Shown here one piece after another: positions 1-6,330 of a stretch of 7,687 nt of DNA. Positions within the stretch are counted from its first letter, which is position 1. Each line of letters begins with the position of its first letter. The position numbers and the translations under genes were made by a program. The stretch is taken from positions 1-7,687 of the forward strand of contig CAMGET010000053.1 of assembly GCA_946055175.1 (NCBI GenBank). The letters run 5' to 3'. The notes under the pieces were generated by a model that saw only the letters and a program-made list of their open reading frames with translations, searched no databases and was not told where the DNA came from. This DNA is from an uncultured Roseburia sp. Lineage in GTDB: Bacteria; Bacillota; Clostridia; Lachnospirales; Lachnospiraceae.

Positions 1-90
1 AGTGGGTTAAGGATCCAGCATTGCATGGCCATGAGCTGTGGTGTAGGTCACAGACACGGCTTGGATCCTGCATTGCTGTGGCTGTAGCCA
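1..90 (+). mobile_element. Porcine SINE (PRE-1 type) fragment, host contamination fused to bacterial DNA
   Basis: Read on the plus strand, this stretch follows the middle of the pig tRNA-derived SINE as I remember it: AGTGGGTTAAGGATCC at 1-16, then GAGCTGTGGTGTAGGTC at about 33-49, then GGATCCTGCATTGCTGTGG at 63-81. At most places where the young SINE consensus carries CG, this copy has CA or TG, which fits CpG decay in a mammalian genome. Only a segment of the element is present: no SINE head, no A-rich tail. SINEs do not transpose in bacteria, so the fragment is best read as a chimeric read or misassembly in a pig-associated sample, not as an insertion. The right boundary is uncertain, roughly 85-97. 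The match is from memory and was not aligned. Confidence 0.88.
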
Positions 91-696
91 TGTTCTGTGA
101 TGAGTCATATGTGCCACACGGTAAATAACCGGGTCTCGCATATTTATGTTAGAAGATGCCATGTCAATTCTCGCACGCAGAACCTTCTCCCCATCTGCAA
201 ACTTACCATTCTTCATATCTTCAAATAACTGTAAATTTTCTTCAATACTTCTGTTTGCATACGGATCTTCTTTTCCCGGTTCTGTCAAAGTTCCACGGTA
301 CTCACGAATCTGTTCCGCTGTCAAATCAGAAACATAAGCTTTACCCTTTTTGATTAACTTAACAGCGCCTTCATACATTTCCTGGAAATAATCAGATGCA
401 AAAAACAATCTGCCTTCCCAATCAGCACCAAGCCACGCAATATCATTTTCAATTGCCTCTACAAATTCTGTTTTTTCCTTTGTCGGATTGGTATCATCAA
501 AGCGAAGGTTAAACTTGCCATTGTATTTTTGCGCCAGCCCGTAGTTTAAAAGAATGGCTTTTGCATGTCCGATGTGTAAGTACCCGTTTGGTTCCGGTGG
601 AAATCTGGTATGGATTTCCTGGCAATGACCTTCCTCTATATCTTTCTCAATAATCTGTTCAATAAAATTTTTTGAAACTACTTCTTCATTTTCCAT
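7..696 (-). CDS. glnS: Glutaminyl-tRNA synthetase, N-terminal part only (3' end replaced by SINE sequence)
   Basis: Cytoplasmic class I synthetase that charges tRNA-Gln with glutamine using ATP. The Rossmann-fold catalytic core begins with the GlnRS signature [14 protein letters not shown] (residues 34-47, HIGH at 41-44), followed by RFDDTNP at 65-71 and [20 protein letters not shown] at about 174-193. These separate it from GltX-type GluRS. The family is about 550 residues long. Here only residues 1-200 (bases 97-696) are native; residues 201-229 and the TAA stop at 7-9 come from the fused pig SINE. The KMSKS loop and anticodon-binding barrels are therefore absent. The apparent complete 229-residue protein is an artefact, not evidence of a truncated gene in the organism. 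The ATG at 694-696 is preceded by AAGGAG at good spacing. A promoter and candidate attenuator lie just upstream, and the rhomboid-like gene precedes it on the same strand. Confidence 0.93.
   Translation of the reverse strand: MENEEVVSKNFIEQIIEKDIEEGHCQEIHTRFPPEPNGYLHIGHAKAILLNYGLAQKYNGKFNLRFDDTNPTKEKTEFVEAIENDIAWLGADWEGRLFFASDYFQEMYEGAVKLIKKGKAYVSDLTAEQIREYRGTLTEPGKEDPYANRSIEENLQLFEDMKNGKFADGEKVLRARIDMASSNINMRDPVIYRVAHMTHHRTWLQPQQCRIQAVSVTYTTAHGHAMLDP
85..97. other. Host/bacterium chimeric junction inside glnS
   Basis: On the minus strand the protein follows GlnRS through MRDPVIYR and HMTHH (His200 is encoded at 97-99). The family then normally continues with a (N/Q/R)TG..WCIYPMYDF segment. 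Here the next residues are RTWLQPQQC, unrelated to GlnRS and encoded by SINE sequence. Clear SINE similarity is visible up to about 85-90, so the breakpoint lies in this short interval. A few bases of chance homology make the exact point undecidable by eye. Confidence 0.8.
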
Positions 697-706
697 ATTA
701 CTAAAT

Positions 707-712
707 CTCCTT
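707..712 (-). promoter_or_regulatory. Ribosome binding site of glnS
   Basis: AAGGAG on the minus strand lies 10 nt before the ATG at 694-696. It fixes the start of GlnRS and sits only 9 nt after the T-rich tract of the upstream hairpin. Confidence 0.8.
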
Positions 713-721
713 ATTTTTCCG

Positions 722-752
722 AAAGAAAAATGTCTGCCTGCTTTTGCAGACA
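722..752 (-). terminator. Intrinsic-terminator-like hairpin in the glnS leader (candidate attenuator)
   Basis: The minus-strand RNA forms a perfect 7-bp stem, TGTCTGC (752-746) with GCAGACA (737-731), loop AAAAGCAG. It is followed at once by TTTTTCTTT (730-722). The hairpin lies between the glnS promoter (-10 at 810-815) and the glnS ribosome binding site (707-712), so its U-tract would be about 75-80 nt into the transcript. That position suits attenuation better than simple termination of the upstream gene, though termination of readthrough from the rhomboid-like gene is also possible. The short stem makes termination strength uncertain. Confidence 0.6.
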
Positions 753-797
753 GAGGTTTTATCCTCCTGCTGCCGTCGTTCTTCTCTAAAGAGGAAC
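746..797 (-). promoter_or_regulatory. Structured glnS leader with antiterminator-like fold
   Basis: Two folds are visible in the minus-strand leader. First, GTTCCTC (797-791) and GAG..GAAC (786-778) form a hairpin with a TTTA loop and an AA bulge. Second, GCAG-CA-GAGG (773-763, skipping G767) pairs with CCTC-TG-CTGC (756-746, skipping T750), giving 10 base pairs around loop 762-757. The second helix uses bases 752-746, which are the 5' arm of the terminator hairpin, so the two structures exclude each other, as in a classical antiterminator/terminator switch. I see no T-box sequence. What would trigger the switch is unknown. Confidence 0.42.
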
Positions 798-809
798 ATA
801 GGCATTTAT

Positions 810-818
810 ATTATAACA
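810..818 (-). promoter_or_regulatory. Extended -10 promoter for glnS
   Basis: The minus strand reads TGT then TATAAT (TATAAT at 815-810), a consensus -10 with the TGn extension. At 17-bp spacing the -35 position (838-833) reads TAGTAA, which is poor and typical of extended -10 promoters. The predicted start of transcription is about 802-804, giving a leader of about 107 nt before the glnS ATG. Confidence 0.6.
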
Positions 819-843
819 CCAACCTTTTTATATTACTAGTGCG

Positions 844-884
844 ACTTCAAACGAAGTGTTAACTTCTAATGAAGTGTTAACTTC
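844..884. repeat. Alternating inverted 5-mers with 9-nt period
   Basis: ACTTC (844-848), GAAGT (853-857), ACTTC (862-866), GAAGT (871-875) and ACTTC (880-884) alternate, each separated by exactly 4 nt. The result is an 18-nt tandem repeat (853-870 and 871-888, differing only at the last two bases) made of small palindromes. It overlaps the stop of the rhomboid-like gene (877-879) and lies about 41-81 bp upstream of the predicted glnS transcription start. It could be an operator array for glnS, RNA hairpins at the rhomboid 3' end, or a recent tandem duplication. Confidence 0.75.
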
Positions 885-1788
885 TATGAATATGCTGATG
901 TGTAAATAAATGATCCTGGCAATATTCATAATTGCCTTCACACTTTGAGCAGAAACGGAACTCCAGTTCCGGATTCGACACTTCCGTTCTCCCACAAACT
1001 GCACATTTATGTCTGGTAATACCGGAACCCGGTCTTGGCTCACTGATCTGGCGTTTAAACTCCTGCCTGCGATGCACTTCTTTCGGCGCATAACGCTTCA
1101 TATCCCTGCTCGACAAAAAGAAAATAAGGAAATTCAACAACGACATTACATTTACAATTGTCATAGTCACTGCTGCCCATACGCCGGCTGCTGTTCCAAA
1201 ATAAGTACCATACATCTGTGCAACACTAAAAATATTATAAACCATCATTACTACATAAATAATTGCCATCCATTTTACTTTTACAGGGATTACAAAATAA
1301 ATCAAAACCTGTAAATTCGGATACATCACAGCAAATGCCAGATAAATTGACATATTTACATAATAAGTACTTACAAAATTTGCCATTAAACTGCTGACCA
1401 ATATTGCCTTATCCAAGCCAAAAATCATACTGACAATTCCATAAAACAACATTCCGCCGACTACCGTAAACAGCATTCCGCCTATTAAATACACGTTAAA
1501 CCGGAATGTTCCCCAAGTCCGTTCCAGATTCATTCCCAGTTGATAATAAAAAAGGAGCATAATCAGCATCCAGAAAATATTGGTATTTGTCGGTTGGAAA
1601 ATCCAAGTTACCAAACGCCAAACCTGACCACGCACAATATAATACGGATGAAAGCTTAAAAAAGCTACCGCTTTCGGATTAATCAGATTTAACACAAACC
1701 CAATTGCATAGGCACCAATCAGCCAGATAATTAAATTTGGGATTGCATAACGCCCTATTTTTCGTTCTAATTTATTTAACCAGTTCAT
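877..1788 (-). CDS. Rhomboid-like six-TM protein with C-terminal zinc ribbon, probably not a protease
   Basis: Predicted integral membrane protein of 303 residues. Hydrophobic segments lie at about 16-36, 71-91, 100-123, 137-157, 160-190 and 197-227. The loop-1 WR pair (Trp57-Arg58, in VWRLVTW) and the ERTWGTFRF stretch at about 89-97 resemble the rhomboid/Derlin superfamily. Active rhomboids need GxSG in TM4 and a His in TM6; TM4 here reads MSIYLAFAVMYPN and TM6 has no His, so the usual Ser-His dyad is not visible. The cytosolic tail carries CAVC (262-265) and CSKC (280-283), a likely zinc ribbon, followed by a Cys/His-rich end (C290, H293, H297, H299, H301). By analogy with other inactive rhomboids a chaperone-like or binding role is possible, but substrate and function are unknown. 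The ATG at 1786-1788 has only a weak purine-rich upstream sequence and follows a strong promoter. Confidence 0.82.
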   Translation of the reverse strand: MNWLNKLERKIGRYAIPNLIIWLIGAYAIGFVLNLINPKAVAFLSFHPYYIVRGQVWRLVTWIFQPTNTNIFWMLIMLLFYYQLGMNLERTWGTFRFNVYLIGGMLFTVVGGMLFYGIVSMIFGLDKAILVSSLMANFVSTYYVNMSIYLAFAVMYPNLQVLIYFVIPVKVKWMAIIYVVMMVYNIFSVAQMYGTYFGTAAGVWAAVTMTIVNVMSLLNFLIFFLSSRDMKRYAPKEVHRRQEFKRQISEPRPGSGITRHKCAVCGRTEVSNPELEFRFCSKCEGNYEYCQDHLFTHQHIHRS

Positions 1789-1842
1789 AATAATTCACGC
1801 TTTCCCATACATTTAAGTATTCTTTCTATTTTTACTTTTTCA

Positions 1843-1871
1843 AGTATATCGGTATGCCTGTGCTTTGTCAA
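1843..1871 (-). promoter_or_regulatory. Near-consensus SigA promoter for the rhomboid-like gene
   Basis: The minus strand carries a perfect -35 TTGACA (1871-1866), a 17-bp spacer, and -10 TATACT (1848-1843). Transcription would start near 1836, leaving a leader of about 48 nt. A second, weaker pair just downstream (TTGAAA at 1843-1838, 16 bp, AATACT at 1821-1816) is also possible. Confidence 0.75.
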
Positions 1872-1973
1872 TCTAGCCAATTTCTACTTTACAAAAAGTT
1901 TATAATTTTTAGCGATTTACACATTGATTTTCAGTATTTTGTGAGTTAAAATTTAAACTATTGTTTTGAGAAA

Positions 1974-2000
1974 TGACATTATAATAGGAAAGGTGACATT
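1974..2000 (+). promoter_or_regulatory. Candidate promoter of the activase fusion, flanked by direct repeats
   Basis: TATAAT occurs at 1980-1985, about 40 bp before the start codon at 2025. There is no convincing -35: TTGTTT at 1961-1966 leaves only 13 bp. The -10 is bracketed by two copies of TGACATT (1974-1980 and 1994-2000) whose starts are 20 bp apart, which could be a repressor site or chance. An alternative TATAAT lies at 1901-1906. The rest of the 1789-2024 intergenic region is AT-rich and shows no gene. Confidence 0.4.
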
Positions 2001-2009
2001 TTTCGACTT

Positions 2010-2014
2010 GGAGG
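2010..2014 (+). promoter_or_regulatory. Ribosome binding site of the activase fusion
   Basis: GGAGG lies 10 nt before the ATG at 2025-2027. This spacing favours that start over the in-frame ATG at 2034. Confidence 0.8.
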
Positions 2015-2024
2015 AATCTTTTTT

Positions 2025-5000
2025 ATGAATCATATGGAATTACATAAGCTTGGAATCGATATTGGTTCCACTACTGTGAAAGTAACCATTCTGGATAAAA
2101 ACGATCAATTGCTTTTTTCAGATTACGAAAGACACTTCGCCAATATTCAGGAAACGTTATCTTCATTGATTGACAAAGCCTACCATCAGTTTGGAAACAT
2201 CAAAATAGCACCTGTTATTACCGGTTCCGGCGGTCTAACCCTTGCAAAACACTTAAATGTTCCTTTTGTACAGGAAGTCATTGCCGTATCAACTGCATTA
2301 CAGCATTATGCACCTCAGACAGACGTCGCAATCGAGTTGGGCGGTGAGGATGCAAAAATTATTTATTTTGAGGGTGGCAATGTAGAACAGCGTATGAATG
2401 GTATCTGTGCCGGCGGTACAGGCTCCTTCATTGATCAGATGGCTTCTCTGATTCAGACCGATGCATCCGGATTAAATGAATATGCAAAAAATTACAAAGC
2501 CATTTATCCGATTGCTGCCCGTTGCGGTGTTTTTGCTAAAACAGATATCCAGCCTCTTATCAACGAAGGCGCTACCAGAGAAGACTTATCTGCTTCCATT
2601 TTTCAGGCAGTTGTAAATCAAACTATCAGCGGTCTTGCCTGCGGTAAGCCGATTCGTGGACATGTTGCCTTTTTAGGTGGACCACTCCACTTTTTGTCAG
2701 AGTTAAAAGCTGCTTTTATCCGCACCTTAAATCTGGATAATGAGCATGCGATTACTCCTGAAAATTCACATCTTTTTGCTGCAATCGGCTCTGCTCTAAA
2801 CTACAAAGAAGATTCCGTTACCACTTTGGAAGATTTACATCATACATTACAAACAGACATTCATATGGAATTCGAAGTAGCCCGTTTAGAGCCTCTGTTT
2901 GCTGACGAAGAAGAATATGCCAAGTTTAAAGCCCGCCATGATGGACACCATGTAAAAACGGCTGATTTGTCAAGCTATCATGGAAACTGTTATCTGGGAA
3001 TTGATGCCGGCTCTACCACTACCAAAATAGCTTTGGTTGGGGAAGACGGTTCCTTACTGTACTCTTTTTACAGTAATAATAACGGCAGTCCCCTGGCTAC
3101 TGCCCTTACTTCACTGAAGGAAATCTACAGCAAATTACCAAAGGATGCCCATATTGTACATTCCTGCTCTACCGGTTATGGTGAAGCCCTTTTAAAAGCT
3201 GCTCTTATGTTGGATGACGGAGAAGTAGAAACCGTAGCACACTATTATGCTGCCGCCTTCTTCAATCCGGATGTAGACTGCATTTTGGATATTGGCGGTC
3301 AGGATATGAAATGTATCAAAATCAAAAATCAGACCGTTGAAAGTGTGCAGTTAAACGAGGCATGTTCCTCCGGCTGTGGCTCTTTCATTGAAACTTTTGC
3401 AAAATCTTTAGGCTTTTCGGTTCAGGACTTTGCAAAGGAAGCACTTTTTGCCAAAAATCCAATCGACCTTGGTACCCGCTGTACGGTGTTCATGAACTCA
3501 AAAGTGAAACAGGCTCAAAAAGAGGGAGCTTTAGTTTCTGATATTTCAGCAGGACTTGCTTATTCTGTCATCAAAAATGCATTATTCAAGGTTATCAAGC
3601 TTTCCGACGCAAAAGATTTGGGTCAGCATGTCGTTGTACAGGGAGGTACTTTCTACAATGATGCCGTGTTACGAAGCTTTGAAAAAATCTCCGGCTGTGA
3701 ATGTGTCCGCCCTGATATTGCAGGTATCATGGGTGCTTTCGGTGCTGCTCTCATTGCAAGAGAACGCCATGAAGAAGGCTATCAGACCACAATGCTTGGC
3801 ATTAAAGAATTAGAAGCATTAACTTTTGATACAAAACTTACCCGATGCAAAGGCTGTACCAACCACTGTCTGCTTACCATTAACCGTTTTTCCGGCAATC
3901 GTTCCTATATTACCGGAAACCGTTGTGAACGTGGGCTAGGTAAGGAAAAAACTACCGCAGACATACCAAACCTTTTTGCATATAAAAATGAGAGACTTTT
4001 TAGCTACGAACCACTTTCAATTAATGAAGCGTCCCGTGGAACCGTAGGACTGCCAAGAGTCCTTAATATGTATGAAAATTATCCGTTCTGGGCGACCTTC
4101 TTTAAAAAGCTTGGGTTCTCGGTAGTGTTATCTCCTGCTTCTACCCGTAAAATTTATGAAATGGGTATAGACAGTATTCCTTCCGAATCCGAATGTTATC
4201 CGGCAAAATTGGCTCATGGTCACATTGCATGGTTAATTCATCAAAATGTGGATTTCATTTTTTATCCTTGTATCCCGTATGAGCGAAATGAATTTCCGGA
4301 TTCCAATAACCATTACAACTGCCCAATTGTTACTTCCTACGCGGAGAACATTAAGAATAACGTAGAAGAAATCACCTCCGGACAGGTTAAATTTTTAAAT
4401 CCGTTCATGTCCTTTGCCAGTGAAGAAGTACTTTCTTCTCAGCTTGTTAAAGTCTTCTGTAATAGTGATTTTTCTACTTCTATTCTATCCGGTCATACTC
4501 CGGTTACCGAAGCAGAGGTTCGAGATGCAGTATCGGAAGGCTGGAAGGAATTAGCTGTTATCCGTATGGAAATGCAGAAAAAAGGGGAAGAAGTCTTAGC
4601 CTATATAGAAGAACATGGATTTCACGGTATCGTCCTTGCAGGCCGTCCATACCATGTAGACCCGGAAATTAATCATGGTATACCGGAACTGATTAACTCT
4701 TATGGCATTGCAGTCTTAACAGAAGATTCTATTTCACACCTGCAGGGCGTAGATCGTCCGTTAATTGTTATGGACCAGTGGATGTATCATTCCCGTCTCT
4801 ATGCTGCCGCAAATTATGTAAAAACAAGAGACGACTTAGATTTAATCCAGTTAAATTCCTTCGGTTGCGGTCTTGATGCAGTTACTACAGACGAAGTAAA
4901 TGATATTTTATCGAAATCCGGTAAGATTTATACCTGTTTAAAAATTGACGAAGTAAATAATCTTGGTGCAGCCCGTATTCGTATCCGTTCTCTGCTTGCC

Positions 5001-6296
5001 GCCATTCGTGTACGCAAGAAGCGCAACGCAAAACGTACGCTTACCTCTTCCGCCTATAATCGTGTTATTTTCACGGAAGAAATGCGCAAAAACTATACCA
5101 TTCTCTGCCCACAGATGTCTCCAATTCATTTTGAATTATTGGAACCGGCTTTCCGCGCTGCCGGATACAATATGGTGATACCTGATGTGCCTGCGAGAGA
5201 ATGCGTTGACGTAGGACTTCGTTTTGTAAATAACGATGCTTGCTATCCTTCCTTAATTGTTGTTGGTCAGATTATGTCAGCAATCCAATCCGGAAATTTT
5301 GATATGGAAAGGACTGCTATTGTAATCACTCAGACCGGTGGTGGTTGTCGTGCAAGTAATTACATTGGATTTTTACGTAGAGCATTAGAAAAAGCAGGAT
5401 ACCCGAACGTTCCTGTTATTTCCTTAAACTTAAGTGGTTTGGAATCTAACCCTGGATTTAAATTCACTCCGATGCTAATCCAGCATGCACTATATGCTTT
5501 GGAATTTGGTGATATTTTCCTTCGCTGCGTCTATGCGACGCGTCCATATGAGGCAGCACCGGGAACTACAAATGCGCTTCATGAGAAATGGAAAAAGGAA
5601 GTCATTCGTTTTGTTTCACAAAAGAAATTACTTTCTCATTCTACTTTTAAAAAGATGTGTCGGGAAATTATTCGGGATTTTGATCAGGTAGAACGTTTAG
5701 ATATTAAGAAGCCGCGTGTTGGTGTCGTTGGAGAAATCCTGGTAAAATTCCATCCGGCTGCCAACAACTATTTAGTTGACTTGTTGGAAGCAGAAGGTGC
5801 CGAAGCGGTGGTACCTGATTTGACAGACTTCCTGCTCTACTGCTTCTTTAATAACGGCTTCAAAGCAGATAATCTCGGTACCAGTCAAAAATCAAAACTT
5901 GTTGGTCAGCTTGGCATCAAATTTTTTGAGTGGCTGCGCAGTGCTGCCCGCAAAGAATTTGAAAAGAGTAAACACTTTGTTGCTCCTGCCTACATTGATA
6001 CCCTGGCTAAATATGCAAGCGATATAGTTTCTATCGGAAATCAGACCGGTGAAGGCTGGTTTTTAACAGGCGAAATGCTTGAGCTTATCCATAATGGCAC
6101 ACCAAATATTGTATGTACACAGCCATTTGCCTGTCTTCCAAACCATGTAGTAGGAAAAGGTGTCATTAAAGAGCTGCGCCACCGTTATCCGAAATCAAAT
6201 ATTGTAGCCATTGACTATGATCCGGGTGCAAGCGAGGTCAATCAGTTAAATCGTATTAAACTGATGCTTTCAACCGCAAATAAAAACTTATCATAA
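2025..6296 (+). CDS. Giant acyl-CoA dehydratase activase fusion: two BadF/HgdC-type ATPase domains, DUF2229 region and HgdB-like dehydratase region
   Basis: Cytoplasmic 1423-residue protein of the ASKHA activase / 2-hydroxyacyl-CoA dehydratase superfamily, in which ATP hydrolysis drives low-potential electrons from a [4Fe-4S] activator to a catalytic Fe-S partner. ATPase domain A (about 7-260) has GIDIGSTT at 10-17, GGEDAK at 106-111, and Cys128 (CAGGTGSF) and Cys167 (RCGVFAK). Domain B (about 322-580) has GIDAGSTT at 325-332, GGQDMK at 424-429, and Cys447 (CSSGCGSF) and Cys486 (RCTVF). The four cysteines match the activase cluster ligand positions. A CxxCx3C...C cluster (608, 611, 615, 634) opens the DUF2229-like region (about 600-1000), which includes ESECYPAK and YPCIPYER. 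The C-terminal part has NNDACYPS (1069-1076), [12 protein letters not shown] (1104-1115) and [15 protein letters not shown] (1370-1384), typical of the dehydratase D-component-like family. No separate dehydratase subunit genes are adjacent. Substrate and reaction are unknown. Confidence 0.9.
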   Translation: MNHMELHKLGIDIGSTTVKVTILDKNDQLLFSDYERHFANIQETLSSLIDKAYHQFGNIKIAPVITGSGGLTLAKHLNVPFVQEVIAVSTALQHYAPQTDVAIELGGEDAKIIYFEGGNVEQRMNGICAGGTGSFIDQMASLIQTDASGLNEYAKNYKAIYPIAARCGVFAKTDIQPLINEGATREDLSASIFQAVVNQTISGLACGKPIRGHVAFLGGPLHFLSELKAAFIRTLNLDNEHAITPENSHLFAAIGSALNYKEDSVTTLEDLHHTLQTDIHMEFEVARLEPLFADEEEYAKFKARHDGHHVKTADLSSYHGNCYLGIDAGSTTTKIALVGEDGSLLYSFYSNNNGSPLATALTSLKEIYSKLPKDAHIVHSCSTGYGEALLKAALMLDDGEVETVAHYYAAAFFNPDVDCILDIGGQDMKCIKIKNQTVESVQLNEACSSGCGSFIETFAKSLGFSVQDFAKEALFAKNPIDLGTRCTVFMNSKVKQAQKEGALVSDISAGLAYSVIKNALFKVIKLSDAKDLGQHVVVQGGTFYNDAVLRSFEKISGCECVRPDIAGIMGAFGAALIARERHEEGYQTTMLGIKELEALTFDTKLTRCKGCTNHCLLTINRFSGNRSYITGNRCERGLGKEKTTADIPNLFAYKNERLFSYEPLSINEASRGTVGLPRVLNMYENYPFWATFFKKLGFSVVLSPASTRKIYEMGIDSIPSESECYPAKLAHGHIAWLIHQNVDFIFYPCIPYERNEFPDSNNHYNCPIVTSYAENIKNNVEEITSGQVKFLNPFMSFASEEVLSSQLVKVFCNSDFSTSILSGHTPVTEAEVRDAVSEGWKELAVIRMEMQKKGEEVLAYIEEHGFHGIVLAGRPYHVDPEINHGIPELINSYGIAVLTEDSISHLQGVDRPLIVMDQWMYHSRLYAAANYVKTRDDLDLIQLNSFGCGLDAVTTDEVNDILSKSGKIYTCLKIDEVNNLGAARIRIRSLLAAIRVRKKRNAKRTLTSSAYNRVIFTEEMRKNYTILCPQMSPIHFELLEPAFRAAGYNMVIPDVPARECVDVGLRFVNNDACYPSLIVVGQIMSAIQSGNFDMERTAIVITQTGGGCRASNYIGFLRRALEKAGYPNVPVISLNLSGLESNPGFKFTPMLIQHALYALEFGDIFLRCVYATRPYEAAPGTTNALHEKWKKEVIRFVSQKKLLSHSTFKKMCREIIRDFDQVERLDIKKPRVGVVGEILVKFHPAANNYLVDLLEAEGAEAVVPDLTDFLLYCFFNNGFKADNLGTSQKSKLVGQLGIKFFEWLRSAARKEFEKSKHFVAPAYIDTLAKYASDIVSIGNQTGEGWFLTGEMLELIHNGTPNIVCTQPFACLPNHVVGKGVIKELRHRYPKSNIVAIDYDPGASEVNQLNRIKLMLSTANKNLS

Positions 6297-6297
6297 A

Positions 6298-6330
6298 AAA
6301 AGGGCGTATCCATTTCGGTTACGCCCTTTT
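6298..6330. terminator. Bidirectional intrinsic terminator between convergent genes
   Basis: GGGCGTA (6302-6308) pairs with TACGCCC (6320-6326). The stem extends outward by AAAA/TTTT and inward, past a T-T mismatch, by CC/GG. Plus-strand RNA ends in TTTT (6327-6330); minus-strand RNA ends in seven U (6301-6295). It serves the activase fusion (stop 6294-6296) and the GGDEF gene, whose TAA stop (6321-6319) lies within the hairpin. Confidence 0.88.

Noticed and set aside
7..96. Genuine truncated or variant GlnRS C-terminus
   Set aside because: The 29 divergent residues are encoded by pig SINE sequence, and the catalytic KMSKS half is missing.
1..97. Natural horizontal transfer of a mammalian SINE into a bacterium
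   Set aside because: No retrotransposition hallmarks (target duplication, A-rich tail, full-length element), and the fragment lies at the sequence end, where chimeras are common.
763..778. Glutamine (glnA-type) riboswitch, because GACGGCAGCAGG resembles a conserved stretch of that class as I remember it
   Set aside because: The helix order does not fit: the GAAC strand lies before rather than after the conserved stretch, and it is fully used by a local hairpin. Probably coincidence; a covariance search would settle it.
697..818. T-box riboswitch controlling glnS
   Set aside because: The conserved T-box bulge sequence and Stem I features are not visible, and the leader from the predicted start is only about 107 nt.
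828..1091. Minus-strand 87-codon open frame with repeated EVNTS residues
   Set aside because: It overlaps the rhomboid-like gene in another frame; the repeated residues only reflect the 18-nt DNA repeat at 853-888.
5526..5542. GCGTC/GACGC inverted repeat inside the activase gene
   Set aside because: Short, lies in coding sequence without a T-tract, and is explained by Arg/Ala-type codons; no sign of function.
5485..5691. Small plus-strand open frame within the activase fusion
   Set aside because: It is out of frame inside a well-supported gene and has no recognisable protein features; the same applies to 3556-3813, 4963-5178 and 4938-5129.
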